This document shows, one piece after another, positions 1-13,367 of a DNA stretch of 64,000 nt (position 1 is the first letter of the stretch; every line of letters starts with the position of its first letter). Origin of the DNA: Bemisia tabaci (lineage: Eukaryota > Arthropoda > Insecta > Hemiptera > Aleyrodidae). A program made the position numbers and the translations under genes. Under the pieces are notes generated by a model. The model was given only the letters and a program-made list of their open reading frames with translations. It was not told where the DNA came from and made no database searches. The DNA is taken from contig NC_092799.1 of NCBI RefSeq assembly GCF_918797505.1, positions 13,478,295 through 13,542,294 on the forward strand. Direction: 5' to 3'.

Positions 1-146
1 TGATTATTGAGATACATAGGTACATGAGGTACATTGAGACATGGTATAAATTATAAATCATTCTTTTCATTAAAAGGATGACACTGGTATCTCTTCAAAA
101 GTTGTCGAACTTAAAAACAACATTTAAAGTAGTTTTTGTAAATTAC

Positions 147-3100
147 CTCTCGGATGTGTGGTTCAAGGGTTGCAGCATAAAAACCAATACTGATTGAAAC
201 TGCTGTTATACTGACAGAATCTAGAAAAACGGCAGGTATTCTCAACATGGACCATAGGGTAACTGGAAAAAAAAAAAAATTAAATGAAAGGAAAGGAAAG
301 ATAACAAGGAGCAAAGCATCAGTGACATTAACATGCCATTTTTGAGAGAAGCTTGTTAAATTTAGGGATTTTTGATACAATATATGTACATAGAATAAAT
401 ATATTCAGAAATGTAAATTTGTCATTTGGGAGAAATGCATAGCAAGGCTTTATTATACTTTAAAGCCATTATTTTCTTTAGAAATTCAATTTTTATTTTG
501 AAAAAAGTTAGCACTTAATTGACAGATTTTACAGAATCAATGTCGGGTGTATTTCAAAGAAAAATTCACTCTAGCTCATGAGTGCAGGAGTATTCAAGTG
601 CATACTTTTGACTCACAATTTTCACCAGCACGCTGTCTTTAAAGTCACATTGATAGTAAATATGTTTACTTGTGAAAGACAAATTATTTGAAAAAGCATT
701 GCAAAAAACTGTGCAACTTAGGAATGGATTGACGATCGTAGTGTAGGCTAAAACAAATTACCTCTTCCTGTGTTTAAGTTTTGGGTCTATCAGTGACAGC
801 CATCAGATGCACTAATCAAAGTGTAATTTAAAAACATGTTTTTAGTACTTACTCTTGTTAGACCGCATATTATCCTCCTCAACATAAGTGGGTAACACAA
901 GGTAGATGGTAATTCCAACAACTGAGGTCACAATTCCCAACATGATAAACGGCAACTGAAATCCACCGATCTAACAAAAAACGTTTAAATAAATTAAGTA
1001 TTCTGTAAGAGAAATCAGCTGAGTTGTTATAAGAGTGTAAGAACATTTTGTACATAAAGAAGCATATAATTATTTGTGCTGGATTGAAAAATTTATGATG
1101 ACACGCTATCTAGCTTTAGCAATGAGATAATACGACCTGTCTAAATTTTTGGTATGTAGACTTGTAGATCCTTGACGCAAATATTGTGAAGGATAAGAGA
1201 CAGACAAGCCACAGTATTATCATGATAAATTTTGTTTGACATCATCTGTTGGGAGAGAACTACTTCAAAACTATGACAATTATTTTAAAAAAAGGCTAAG
1301 ACTATAAATCAGCATTTTTAAAAGAGCATCTTTAGAAATGATCGAGGCACCACTTACGTCAAACAGAAGACTGCCAAGGGTTGGTCCAAAAATATAGCCC
1401 AGACCGTAGAAAACTTCTAGGGTCGCAAATGTTGTTGCAACGGAGTCTGGGAAACATGCTGCAGTTAGAGAGAATGCTGCAATGAGAGCTGCTGTTGCAC
1501 CCAATGATTCTATTATACGAACTAGAAATGATAGACTAATGAACCAGTTATGGCTCATGACGAGATCAAGGAGGCTGTAAAAAACAAACATACAAATGCA
1601 TTCATTCTTCAAAATGAATTTTAAAGAGATTTAATTGAAAGAGTGATACACAAATTGTCAGGAGGATCTTAAAGGATATATTTTATCAAACCTTGTATCA
1701 TTTTACTTCACAAGTAGTGTCTCACCAAAAAATAATATGAAGAAGAGAACTTTCTATCCTCCATCCGACAATGAAAAAGTCTCTATTTCTCATCCGTCAT
1801 TTATCCACAAAGGCTTATTTTTCGACCCATTTTACTAGAGTGGTCATTTTGGGTTTTTTATTTTTTTTTTTGAGCGTCATAAAAATGTTTACACTGCGAC
1901 ATGACCTAGCACCGTACGAATTTTGGCTTTTCTTAGAGCTGAAAGAAGCTTTTTGCTTTGAATTGGGTGGTCCAGTTTTTCGTTAAAGTTCGGCCTTCTT
2001 TCTAAAGCATTCCTCATGAAATACGAACTATTAAATTACAGTATAAAAGCACCGGTTTTCTCTTTAATTTGACATTATATGAGCATACCAGTCACAAAAT
2101 TTACAAGGACTTTTCATTATCTACATAATGAAGAGTTGCTTGTTGTACGGTAGGTATCGCAGTCGATCAAATTCATTCTGTTAAAAAATAGCGCAAGTCA
2201 GATAACTTTGTGGCTCTTGACCTGCTGTTATCACAATGCTTGGTACATCTGTACAATTATCCAATTAAAAGTTCGATTCTTTCCTTTATCAAAGCCGAAT
2301 GACATAAAGTAATATGCTGGAATTCTCTTTAAATTCATGGCGTCATCTTCTGCTAGAGGTTGAATTGATTGAGGGAAGCTGAATAAGGTTTTTAGCAGGA
2401 GACTAATTGTGAACTAAAGTTTTATGCAGTCTCAGCAGCAACACGAAAATGACGGTGTTAAAATTTGCCAAAAAGGTATGAGGGAAGATGAAATGATTAT
2501 ACTGGTTGCTTTATTAGATTTTGGTGTGTCTTTTTCTACTCTTTTGCTTTGCGAGTTTTCGATCTTTATTCCAGAATGAGCAAAGTATTGTCAGCATTGT
2601 TTTAAACAAAGAATTTAAAATAAATAAACATGAAACATCCTTACCCAAATAATATGGAAGATATGGACATAATAAGAATACCTAAGCTCAACATACATCT
2701 TGCACCAAAGATATGAATCTGGAAAAAAAATCACAGTCTTTGAGTGAAAAAAGGAGGAAAAATGCGATAGGAATATTACTCAATATAGATGAAGCAATTT
2801 TTTTTTTAAGTGGTACATCGATGGCCAGAGTGATAAACCACGTATCTCCATTGCAACGTGACTAGTTTTCCAAAGGAAAAATGAAATAAGACGGAAAGTC
2901 TGCGATGTTGTCAACGGAGATACCTGATTTTGCTTTGGCCATCGATAGGCAATCCATGATTGGAGTACATGATCATTATGAACTCATAAAATTGTTTCTC
3001 CCTTGAAACAGTGGGAAAATCTCGGGAAGAATACGAATTAATACTACATTATTATTTGACTTACAAATGGACTTTATTTTGGAATAAGGAGCTGCTATTT

Positions 3101-5464
3101 TTACTTCATTTATGGAAGATGCTATCTGTACAGGGAAAAGTAAAGACACATATGCTGTTTTAAAATGAGCCAAAAATAACAGTTTCTAATTGTAAAATGT
3201 AATCCGAAAAACAGCGCCTCTTGAAGAAACAATTTTCAAGTTCATCAACTTCCATAATAGGAGGGAAGTGATAAGACCAGACACTCGGAGATTTTGACTC
3301 AGCGATTACTGCTAAACTAAATTAGGTACTATATTTTACGTAACTTATCAGACACAAAATTGATTAATCAACATTTTAGTCACAGTCAAAAGTACATCGA
3401 AAGTCACTTTCATTTTGCACAAGTTTGCAGTTTTAATTGCAATACCAGGTATAGATAACCACCAGGAAAGAGATAGTTATTTTTACAACAGTTTTTGGGT
3501 GGCATATCAGCGTCTCCTTCACAAAAGAACCTAACTACCTTTCAATGTTTTCAAATTTCCCCTTAGTAAAAATTTGCCTGATTTTTTTTCTGATCTCATG
3601 TAAAAATCAGGCGAATTTCGTGGAAAAATTGCACAGGTACATTCTTGTAAAGAATTGAATCGTTTGAGTCGATTTTCCAAGCTTAGAATGGAGTTACGGT
3701 CCTTAAACGGGAAACAACGATATTTTACAGGATGTCTATTTTTTTTTCATAATGGAAAATCCTGATGAAATCCTGCTTTTTCTTTATTTTTGACTGCTAA
3801 ATCCTTATTTCATAATTTTTCCAGATCCTAATCAAATCCTGATTTTTTGCAGAGAAAAATTAACAGACGGATAGCAGATAATAAACAGAAAATGAGCAAA
3901 CTCAAATCCTGATTTTACAACCGATTTTTCCTCAAATCCTGATGAAATCGGGATTAAATCCTGATCGATCTCAAATCCTGATAGAATTGGGAAAATCCAT
4001 TCATTCTTTAAATTTATTCTTTGTGGCTCATGCCTGGGATTTCTGTTCCTTAGCGCAACTGTCTTTCGTTGAAGCAACAAAGTAGCTTAATGAAGAGGGA
4101 ATAATGATGAAGAAAGAGAAACACATTTAAAAAAATAAACTTACATATTTTCCATACAGTGGACTTGATAAGAAGGATACTAATTCAAAGACACCAAAAA
4201 CTAATCCATACTCGGAGGCTGTAGCTCCCTTCTTTTCAGCCTGAAAGCAAAAAACAAGATTTAGAGTTACGAGAAAGGAGGACAGCTTTTGAATGCTGAA
4301 AAAAAAAATCTCTTAATCGCATGCGATTCACCTCAAATTTTGATAAAATTAGAAAAACCTATCAACAGCGAAACTGCCAAACTACGCATCTCGTTTGCGG
4401 TGTTTTAAAATCTCTGCTCCTTTTTCATATTTTTAAAGGCTGACAAACCAACATCATTCAGACCAGTTGTTACAGAATTTTTTGCGTACAGAGAAGAAAA
4501 ATTACGGCAGTTTTCAAGAATTGCCGATGAGTTGTTTCTCATTTGGAAAATTAAGAAAGACAGGAAGTCAGCAAAGTCGGAAATCGAGATACGTGGTTTT
4601 GTGGTTTCACCGTCGTTATGATACGTCCTATGTGCATTGTATCCTGCTCCTACCATGTTCCTTTGCCTTTCTTATCTGCTCCTTCTTAGTTGGTTATATC
4701 ATTCCTTCCTTGCATCCCACCACCATGAACTTCACTCGTCCCGTAAATTATTGCCCTTCAGTTTGTAAATGGCTATAAATGCCAGGGTATCCGTCCAAAA
4801 TTGCACACATCGATGGTGAAATTACCAGACCGCGTGTCTCGTTTGCGGTTTTTAAAAATCTCCGCTCCCATTATATTTTTTTAAAGGTGAACAAATCATT
4901 ATCATTTCTTGAAATTTTCACAGAGTTTTCTTCGCACAAAGGTGAATACACGCGGAAGTTTTCAAGAATGTACATTGAATAGTTTTACATTAAAAAAAAA
5001 AAAAAAAAGTGTCCCGGGAAGTCTACAACGTCGCAACCCCAGGTACGCGGTCTGGTAGTTTCACCGTCAATACTCCTGTTGATACTTTCTTTTAGTATAT
5101 TTTAGTGTATTTTCCGAAGAAAATACACAATTTCTCTTTTTTCTCCTCACGACGCGTCCACAGAACCATTTTCAACAGCCCTTTTGGGAGCTGCATGTTA
5201 GCCCAAATGCCAGTCTGCCTCTAGCTTAAAGCGGCATGAATCCTGAAGAAACAGCATTATTCTTTCTAGCTGATTATTTTTTGAGCATTAGGCACTGATT
5301 AACTTTATTTACTTAATGTTACACGTGCGAACTGAAAAAAATCGTACCTCTCCAGGATAAAAAGGTGCTTGTAAAGATATACAGATAGCACTGAAGAAAT
5401 GGACACAACTGATAACGAAGAGAGTGACCCACTGGCGGGGTGTGAACTTCTGATCCTGGCCCAT
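147..5464 (-). CDS. MFS transporter, SLC18B1-like, N-terminal half (6 coding exons, continues off left edge)
   Basis: Exons in transcript order: 5348-5464, 4145-4240, 2645-2718, 1358-1574, 853-970, 147-262. All junctions are GT-AG and phases join without a break, giving about 246 residues. The start ATG at 5464 opens M-G-Q-D-Q-K-F-T; an in-frame stop lies just upstream in the same exon. TM1 is in exon 1 (ending QAPFYPGE), TM2 in exon 2, and the loop 2-3 motif-A-like stretch (PLYGKY-IHIFGAR) crosses the exon 2/3 join. Exon 4 carries TM4, TM5 and a motif-C-like GYIFGPTLGSLL, typical of proton-coupled antiporters. Exons 5 and 6 carry TM6 and TM7. The pattern FPDSVATTFATLEVFYGLG matches SLC18B1-type vesicular transporters, in mammals linked to polyamine transport. 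Function in this organism is inferred. Introns hold M9 and M11 elements. Confidence 0.85.
2817..2946. mobile_element. M9b inverted-repeat element in MFS intron
   Basis: About 130 bp, starting ATCGATGGCCAGAG and ending CTTTGGCCATCGAT. Inner arms share CACGTATCTCC / GGAGATACCTG. Related to 31611-31863 and 57200-57470. Confidence 0.7.
3728..3999. mobile_element. M11 element, copy in MFS intron
   Basis: Rich in AAATCCTGAT motifs, with a middle reading TGACTGCTAAATCC. It parallels the copy at 28111-28371, which has clear ends; the right end here is degraded. Confidence 0.6.
4366..4614. mobile_element. M9 inverted-repeat element in MFS gene
   Basis: Left arm ...GCGAAACTGCCAAACTACGC then CTCGTTTGCGG; right arm GAGATACGTGGTTTT then GGTTTCACCGTC. 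Same family as 4811-5069 and 35638-35870. It lies in the first intron of the coding region, together with the next copy. Confidence 0.6.
4811..5069. mobile_element. M9 inverted-repeat element
   Basis: Arms CGATGGTGAAATTACCAGAC and GTCTGGTAGTTTCACCGTC are near-perfect inverted repeats; inner arm CTCGTTTGCGGT. Second M9 copy in the same MFS intron, in tandem with 4366-4614. Confidence 0.75.
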
Positions 5465-5496
5465 CTCATCTGGATCCAAGTTAAAATCGTTTCACA
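5465..5496 (-). other. 5' UTR part of the first visible exon of the MFS gene
   Basis: On the minus strand a good 3' splice site (TTTTGTTTACAG) ends at 5497. The 32 bases between it and the ATG contain an in-frame TGA, so they are untranslated and at least one non-coding exon must lie further upstream (higher coordinates). I could not place that exon. Confidence 0.5.
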
Positions 5497-6882
5497 CTGT
5501 AAACAAAATCGGAAAAGACACGAAATTAGTTACAAATAAAGTATGAAAACATATTTATTCGCCTTAGAGCTGACGGTGGATCTCGATTTCCCGCTTTATC
5601 ATCCGAAATCTCTTATTGCGTTGGTGAGATGTTGACAGCTTCTGAGAGCGCAGATCAGTTGTTTATCGGAAGATAAGCTTCGCTGAGCTTCTGGCCCGAT
5701 GAAAGTTCAGTTCATCAAGAGAAAATGATGCAAGCATCGATATGAAACTTGCGCAATTTTTTTTTGCCTAATTAAATGGGATTTTTGGGTGGATAAGTAC
5801 ATCCGCGACATCGCGAAAGAGGATGGAATTCAATTGAAACTCGTTTTCGAGTTTTAATTCCAATGTCAAAAAAGTAGAAGAAATGGTGGGATGAAACATT
5901 TCCATCCGAATTTTTTCATGATAACGACCGCTGGACATGGAAATGAGCATGCACATCTAAGCAAAACAGCCTCGTGTCTGATCAGAAACACCAATTCAGC
6001 AACGAAAGCAGTTTCTCGCTATCGACATTGCACCTCTTGGTCAAACTCAGGTCGGTAATGGTGCTGCCCCCTGAATATCATTATCTCCCTCAGATTAAAC
6101 GAGGAAAAGTAATTTTGTTCTGGAAAGTATTAAGGGGGGATCAGTTCATTTAGCCAGGACTTTTTATAGAAATTCCAATGTAAATGGGCGTAATTTCAAC
6201 ACAGACATCCAAATGTTGGTTGGTTGTCTTGAGAGGATATAAAAAACCAACGATCAGACAAGCAAATATCGAAGGCTAAGGAACAATGCGCCAAAGAGTA
6301 TGTTAAGAACATGCGGCTGAGAAAATTTTTTTTTTTTCGTAGAACCGAATCGCCAAAAAAGGTAGACTGAAGTTCGCACCTCAAAAAACATAGTTTTCAG
6401 CAGAATTTCAACTTTAACGGGTGCCATGTGCAAAATCGGCAGAAAAAACGAGGATTCGGCGCTTAAGTAGTCATAAGCTGGCTAGAATCCGCGTCCAGAA
6501 AAGTCTAACGCAGCCTGCCGCGAATTTGTGAAGCAGCGATAACACACCATACGATCGTAAGCAAAAAATCATTTTGGCCTTTACAAATTGTGGATGGCGC
6601 CTAAGGATTAAGCTTCTCAGCCAAAACGGCTCCAAAAATTGTAGAGCAAAGTTGGGACACAGGATTCCGAAGAGGGCGTGTAATAGTGTTTACTATCTCC
6701 ATGTTTTGGAAATCATCAATTCAAAATACCTGCATGTAGGAATCCTTGAATTTGGCATTTTTGAATCATTTATTTTATGACCGTTTAGAGTACGATAAAA
6801 TAAACCGATAGCGTATAAGTCCGCGATCACGTTTCTCAGGAGGCGACACTGCTGACTTCCTGTCATGCTTCAATATCTAAAT
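5497..6882. other. Upstream region of MFS gene, no gene recognised
   Basis: AT-rich DNA. No ORF resembling a known protein and no copy of the window's repeat families was recognised. It should contain the MFS promoter and non-coding first exon, which I could not place. Confidence 0.5.
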
Positions 6883-7004
6883 GGACGTATTTCTGCCAAA
6901 CGGAACTATGTGCATTATGACGTGAGCCTTGTTATGCATTTATTCTTATGGGTCTCGGGGCTCATGTCTAAATGCACATAGTTCCGTTTGCCAGAAATAC
7001 GTCC
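6883..7004. mobile_element. M8 MITE
   Basis: 122-bp palindromic element: GGACGTATTTCTGCCAAACG at the left, its reverse complement at the right (one base different). It is flanked by AAAT on both sides (4-bp TSD). Same length as 41150-41271. Confidence 0.85.
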
Positions 7005-7134
7005 AAATGGAAGACCACTCGATGGCAATTCTTAGAAGCCGCCGTCATTTTTCTTCTCTGTGCGAAGAAAATTCTGCGAAAACTTCGAGGAATGATGTCA
7101 ATGTCGCTTTGTTCTCCTTTTAAGAAGATCAAAT

Positions 7135-7271
7135 GGATTACATTTTGCAATAAGGAACCACTATTTCTGGCCCATTTTAGGAGCAACATACGTGCCATTG
7201 GTTTCCCTTTGCAGATATGTGCTATTATGAAAAAGCCTGAGATAGTGGTTCCTTATTGCAAAATGTAATCC
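7135..7271. mobile_element. M7 MITE (short form)
   Basis: 137 bp. Ends GGATTACATTTTGCAATAAG and its reverse complement. Flanks AAAT / AAAC, a 4-bp TSD with one change. Related forms at 25221, 36969 and 40614; half copies near 3170, 12090 and 19480. Confidence 0.8.
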
Positions 7272-7822
7272 AAACAGGAGTGCAGATTTTAAAACACCGC
7301 AAACGAGATACGTGATTGGATTTAGACCGTCGATATTACCCAAAAATGAAAAATTCAAGGATTTTCTGGTGCGCTCGAACAAAATGTACGCTGGAAAAAA
7401 AGTCTGTTTGCGGTCCAGAGTCCAGATTCTTAAAAAAATTGACCCCCCAAAAAAAGAAAATAATCTTGATTCAATCGGATTTTTGCTTTAATCGAGAGCC
7501 AAGCCTCATAATTTAAGCGGATTTCCTCTTGATTCAAGCGATAAACCGATCGAATCAAGAGTATTTTTTCTTGTTAAATTTTTGAAGACACTGTACTCTA
7601 GATCCAAGAGACTTTTTTTTTCCAGTGTAAGGACACACGTCTTTGAAACGCAACTGGATAAGACGCGGATCCGCCGACAAGGGATGAACAAGAAAGGGGG
7701 AAGAAATCTTACAAATAGAGAGCGTTCCCGGATTGAGGGCATCCGGGCGGTGCAAGTTCTGGGACTAGCCGACACAAATCCACATTAATTAATAAGGAGC
7801 GGAAAAATAACTGACAGCAATG

Positions 7823-8075
7823 CTGCCCTGCTAAGGAAGAGCGCCGTATGAACATTCGGGAGTTGCCAAATTTACTCCGATAAAATGTTCATCTTTGAGA
7901 AAACCAACCAATATTTTTCCTTGAAATTTGCAGACTTTTAAGATCGAATTGCAAGCAAAATTACCCGAGAGATCGGAAGAAAAATATTCACAAATTTTCT
8001 TGAAAATTAGTGATTTGTCAAAGGAAATTTGGCAACGCCTGAAGGTTCATACGGCGTTTGTCCTTAGCACGGCAG
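7823..8075. mobile_element. M1 MITE copy 1
   Basis: Starts CTGCCCTGCTAAGGAAGAGC and ends CCTTAGCACGGCAG. It has the family core GAGTTGCCAAATTT-type arm and TTGGCAACGCCTGAAGG. TSD not preserved. Confidence 0.8.
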
Positions 8076-8229
8076 GAGCCGCAACGATAAACGGATTTAT
8101 TTTTTGAGCCTTGATAAAATGAGCCATTGACGACCCTACCTCATCGGATAATTATTACTTAAACTCGGTTCCTTTACTTAAAGCCGCTCTACCTTCTACA
8201 CATAGCGGGAGTCTTCCTAAGTTGACTTC

Positions 8230-8261
8230 CAGGTGATAAGACGCCCTTATTATCACCTGGC
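8230..8261. other. Short perfect hairpin
   Basis: CCAGGTGATAA and TTATCACCTGG form an 11-bp stem around a 10-nt loop. No surrounding gene; function unknown. Confidence 0.5.
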
Positions 8262-8613
8262 CGGACGACTTAAGATGATAAGCTTAAAATGTAACGTGGA
8301 TTTGTTTGCATTATGAACTCTATCGTTTCCGCATTAGTTACTTTTACCCTATCGCAGCCGCACTTTTCATTCATTCAATTACACATCACTATCAATTTAC
8401 CGAGCGTGAATTTGAGAGTCTAGACTGACAGATAACCAACCGATTATTGGAAATTTTAAAGAATTAATTTTACCGAGTTTTCGAGAGGTTTAATTCCGTC
8501 CCTTTTTGATAAATCGCACGTGGATGGGCGACATGAGTTGTGTGAGCGGTGAAAATGAAAAACTCACTGGGCTTTGAAGTAATAGCCACTGAAAGATCTG
8601 CTTGGGGGGTTGA

Positions 8614-8853
8614 CAGGGTTGCTACAGAATTTAGAACATGAAATTCCCTGACATTTCCCCGATTTCCGTGATACATTTGGGTGGAATTCCCTGACGATTG
8701 AAGATGCGACGGATGCTTAAGAAAGCATAATTGAAAATAGTTTACAGGAAAATTTGCTGTCCGAAATCTCAAACCCATTCCAGAAAGCAAATAAGGGTGA
8801 TTTAACAAATTTTTCCTGACATCTCCCGGTTTTCCCTGACTGTGGCAACCCTG
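8614..8853. mobile_element. M4 hAT-like MITE
   Basis: Left end CAGGGTTGCTACAG, right end CTGTGGCAACCCTG, internal ATTCCCTGACATTTCCC. Flanked by GGTTGA on both sides. The ends are of hAT style, though the direct repeat seen is 6 bp rather than 8. Confidence 0.75.
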
Positions 8854-9630
8854 GGTTGATACTCCTCTACAATTAAAGAGATACAACGGGGGAAATTGAT
8901 GTCATCATTGATCATGAAAAAATAAAAAATAAAAATAAAATAAAAATGACGGGGATACTTGAAGGCAATTATTGATGTTCAAAATGTTTCATACTACTGA
9001 AGTTACTGATAAGGACAAAATTATAACCAAGAAATTAGGAAAAATTGTATTGTATATATATTTGTAACAGTATTTATTTACATTTATAGTATCAGATTAT
9101 TTCAAGATAATACATACTTCCTGCAATCATGTTCCCCATAACCCATGGTGATAGGTTACTTATTCTCTCGAGTGATTAGTGCAGGCAATGAGCTATAAAT
9201 TATGTAATATGAAATTAGAGAGCTCTGAAAAAAAACCTCACAATGCAGTTTTAGGAGAGAAAAGTGTTTTTATCGGTTCGATTGATTCTTTTTTTTACAA
9301 AGCTTCTTTTACAAGTACGCAGCTTTTGCTGAGTGGCTAAAATTTTGAGCCCGTGTCTGGATCAGGAGCAGTATCAGTTTCTTGACCCCTTTAAAATAAT
9401 TCCGAGTTATCAGCGAACGACAAGAATAACCTCCGAGAGCATCCTCTTTTTCGCAAACCTTCGCTGATTCTAAAAACAGATTGGTATTTATAAAACTCGA
9501 TTTGCAGGCACGTTTTATTGGGTGAACGTTCGCCCTCAGATAGATAGGCAACCGCACAACGTGAGTTCAAAAACGTAACAACTCAAGCGTGAGCGGCGAC
9601 AAATCTGGAATATTTTAATTGTTTAAATTT

Positions 9631-9883
9631 GGACCGCGTTAAGCAGAAAGGAACCAAGCCACATCAGCTATTGCCAAATTTAATTAGGCGATTTAATTTT
9701 TTACATGAAAACGGTTGTGCGGATTTTCGTGCAAATTTCAGTGAAAATTCTCCACGGTACGAAGCAAATTCCTTTAAATTTTCACAGATATCCGAAAAAA
9801 CGTTCTCTCGTAAATAATTTAATTGCCCAGTTAAACTTGGCAATAGCTGATGTGGCTTGGTTCCTTTCTGTTAAACTCGGTCC
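9631..9883. mobile_element. M13 MITE
   Basis: 253 bp. Left arm GGACCGCGTTAAGCAGAAAG then GAACCAAGCCACATCAGC; right arm GCTGATGTGGCTTGGTTCC then CGGTCC. Flanked exactly by ATTT (9627-9630 and 9884-9887). Confidence 0.85.
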
Positions 9884-10028
9884 ATTTATTGCATGGGTTT
9901 ATTGATAGGTTTCTTGGCCTATGAATGGAAAATCATGATGGAAAATTGATAATTTGAGAGATAGAAGAGGGAAAAGGGCGGTGTTTTACCCAAACAGATC
10001 GAACTCATCGTGAACAGAAATATTTGAA

Positions 10029-10463
10029 TGGGCCAGTTGCGCTGGACACAGAATCGTGGTTTGATGCTTGATTCTTGTAGATTAGCTAAAAATAATAAGA
10101 TCTGTCTAAACAGCAACTTTCTACGTTCAATATTAACCGCGCATTCGCTCTTTGAAAAGTCCGATTCTGACATCATCCACCGCAGTAGTGACATCCTTGG
10201 TTTCTTCCACCTTGCTGTCATTCGAGTTTCACGTTGAGTAACCAGTGCAAATTTGCGTCACACTGACGAATAAAAACAAGGTGGAAGAAACCAAGGGTGT
10301 CACTACTGCGGAAGATCACGCCAAATACCCGACTTCTCAAAAGTCGATATCTCGTTTAATATTGAACGTAGAAAGTTTCTGTTTAAATGGATTTTATTAT
10401 TTTTAGCTAATCTACCAGAAACAAGCACCAAAACACGATTCCGTTACCAGCGCAACTGACCCA
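10029..10463. mobile_element. Foldback element
   Basis: Two arms of about 180 bp in inverted orientation around a loop near 10211-10278: TGGGCCAGTTGCGCTGG with CCAGCGCAACTGACCCA, and CTTGGTTTCTTCCACC with its complement. No ORF of note and no clear TSD. Confidence 0.75.
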
Positions 10464-10768
10464 CTACGAGTGACCTTCATGACTGGGTAGTTGGCGAGAT
10501 AAGAGGAAAAGGGTGAAAGGTACAGAAATAGGCTAGTTGCAATGATGACCAATTTTTTACACAGATGATTTTTCAGATACCCCGAGTATCACGTCCAGGT
10601 GCGAGGATACAACTTTTCGAGCTTAAATGATGGTCGTGTTGCGTTCAGAAAAAGCGAAGGCGCTTGAACTTATCTTCTCTTCTTGTAAGAGCGTATGGAC
10701 AAACCGTTCGGATAATTCTGTGGATTTGGGAACCGTGGCACCAGCTAAACGCGGACGATGAGACTATA

Positions 10769-11019
10769 CTGCCGTGCTTAGGAAAAACGACGTATGAACA
10801 TTCGAGAGTTGCCAAATTTCCTCAAGTAATGCTTTTTACAAGGAGAGTTATGGATATTTCCTCATGCAATTTTCAGGTAACTATAGATCTTACTGCGAAT
10901 GAAATCCTCTGAAAACTCCTCTGAAATATATTGACAGATTTCCTTTAAAATTCGTATTTTATCAAAGGGAATTCAGCAAAGACTGAAAGCTCATACGGCG
11001 CTCTTCCTTAACACAGTAG
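10769..11019. mobile_element. M1 MITE copy 2
   Basis: CTGCCGTGCTTAGGAAAAAC at the left, TTCCTTAACACAGTAG at the right, flanked by TATA on both sides. Divergent internal sequence. Confidence 0.75.
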
Positions 11020-11023
11020 TATA

Positions 11024-12722
11024 GAACCAAATTATGGCTCTTACACCTGGAGCGTTGTTTTTTTCTTTTCTTTCTCCCGAAAAGTCAATTTTTCTTTGAT
11101 GCAACACAACCAGCCGTAGGCACAGGCACTATATTAGTTGCATTTATGGTGCGTTACGAGGAGACTGAAATGTGACGATCGGCTAGGTCAAGAAACGAAA
11201 AATTCAGACGTCATTTTCGTGCTTTTAGGGTTTTTAAATGTTACATTGCATTCATTATGCCAATTAATGAAAGTAAGGAACTTACATTGGCGTGCAAACA
11301 TCGTTCCAATCACATAAATCTTTAAAAAGGCAGATTTGCCAACTTGCTGGTTTCATTTGGATGAAACTCCAAATCGCGGAGGTCCAGAAATGCAAAATTC
11401 CACGAAACTTTTTAAATGAATTTTTTTTAAAAACTTCTGCAATGGCCTCAATACGCCACCAAACACAGAGACAACAGAATCTCGATCACGAAAGCTTCGG
11501 AAAAAAACAAAAAAAATATCATAAGTTTTTCGAAGTTCCTAATCGAATTCTTGGATACATCTTAAGGTTGCATTCTCAGTCCCTGAAATCTCATGAACAA
11601 TGAAAAATTTCATTTTGCACCTTTGTGCGGATCAGATCAAGCCACCCACGTGCGCGCACAATTCAAATGCTAGTTTTTACACGGGAGATGAGACTATGAT
11701 AGTCTAGCTTCTCAACAATTCGTAGAAATTATTAATTGCTTAAAAGCTCTAGGGAGTCACTGATAAGAACAGTTGAATTAAAGGTCAAGTTCAAAGACAG
11801 CTGTTAACGAAACGATAAAACAAAGAACGCTGGGCCGGTGTTCAATCCGTTGGAACCATGCTTTCTCGCTTCGTTCGATTGAATTTTAAAAGGTGAGTAA
11901 AATTATGCTGCAGACAGAGTTCAAACGATGGAACTCGCTGACGAAATCAGAGGCTTGGGATAGTAGCTGAACAATGGTTGGACCAGAGTTTGCAATTTAG
12001 AACTACAATTCCCAGCTCAGTTTAGAAACAACGTACGTGTCGTTAGTTTACCTATGCGCATAAGTGTTTTAATAGATGAGCCAAAAATTTTAGTTCCTAA
12101 TTGCAAAATGCAGTCGAGTTTTTGGGCAATTTTGAGTTTCGTTTCTCGACACTCAGAGGCACCCTAAAACGTGTCTGTTGGAGAGCTTAAATCATGTTTT
12201 TCTTCGGTACGTGCAAAGAGATGCTTCATTTAAATATCGTGACACTATAGTAACTCGAAATTGTAAAAAATGGATTGCGGTCTTTTTTGCAGAGCATCAT
12301 TCAATAATAGTCGTTTTTTTAAACCTAAATGCTTCATTGACTGGTATTTATTATGCCTTATGGAAGCCTTAAAGTGACAGAGACAACTACAAGCCTGTAC
12401 TGATAAAATCAGTATCTCGTAGAACTAAACGGATGGTTAGGGCACTGCCACCAACTAAGAGACTTCCTATGGATTACATATGGTCGGTATGGTCAGGCAG
12501 TCAGATGATCATGCTAGCATTATTTTTCCACGTGGCCCTAAAGCTTACCAAGGGAGAAAAATGGAGGGACCATGGACGTAGGCTATTGTAGCAAAACTAC
12601 ATGGAAATTACTGAATCGGAACGTGCAATACGGACTATATCTCACTGAGCAATCAACAATAGTAATGTATACGCCTTCTACACAGGCTTGTGACGTAAGA
12701 GTTGGACGAGCCAATCAAAAGT
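11024..12722. other. Intergenic, no gene recognised
   Basis: Only a half M7-like end (CCTAATTGCAAAATGCAGTC near 12090) was recognised. ORFs here are short and do not resemble known proteins. Confidence 0.5.
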
Positions 12723-12726
12723 TATG

Positions 12727-12986
12727 CTGCCATGCTAAGGAAGAACACAGTATAAATATTCGAGAGTTGCCAAACTTCTTGTGTTAAAACATGGATTTTT
12801 GACGACATTCATGCGGATTTTTTTTTTTGTTGAAATTTTAAGATAATTTTAGATTAAAATTGCGTAAAAAATTGCCTGAAAACTTTGGAAAAAAATATTC
12901 ACAATTTTCCCGGTTAAGCCGTTTTTTATCGAAGGAAATTTGTCAACGTCTGAAGGCTCATACGGCGTCCTTCTTTAGCGAGGCAG
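12727..12986. mobile_element. M1 MITE copy 3
   Basis: CTGCCATGCTAAGGAAGAAC to TTCTTTAGCGAGGCAG, 260 bp, with an exact 4-bp TSD TATG (12723-12726 and 12987-12990). Confidence 0.9.
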
Positions 12987-13367
12987 TATGGTCCGTATCC
13001 TAACTACATCTGCTAGCTGCATAAGTTCAAATTTTCTAGGACGGGGAGTCTTGAAACAGAATTTCAAGCCGTCAGTGCATCTAAATCATATTCTGCTCTA
13101 AGCATTGCTGCTTTTCGCTTTATCCACGCATCGATGACAGCGTAAGATCTTAGAATCAGAAATAACACAACTTGGGACCCCATACTAACATACCGATCAT
13201 AGGTTATGTTCACTCAATTCGCAGCACGTAAACCAACAAATTTAGGGGCCAATTTTTTCAGCACTCTTTCAGCGGTTCCTAATCGTACTGGTTTTGTAAA
13301 TTTAATATATTACGATTCATTAAATATTCCTTCTTTTCCCTTATAGAAGACTGCGTGCCGTCTAATC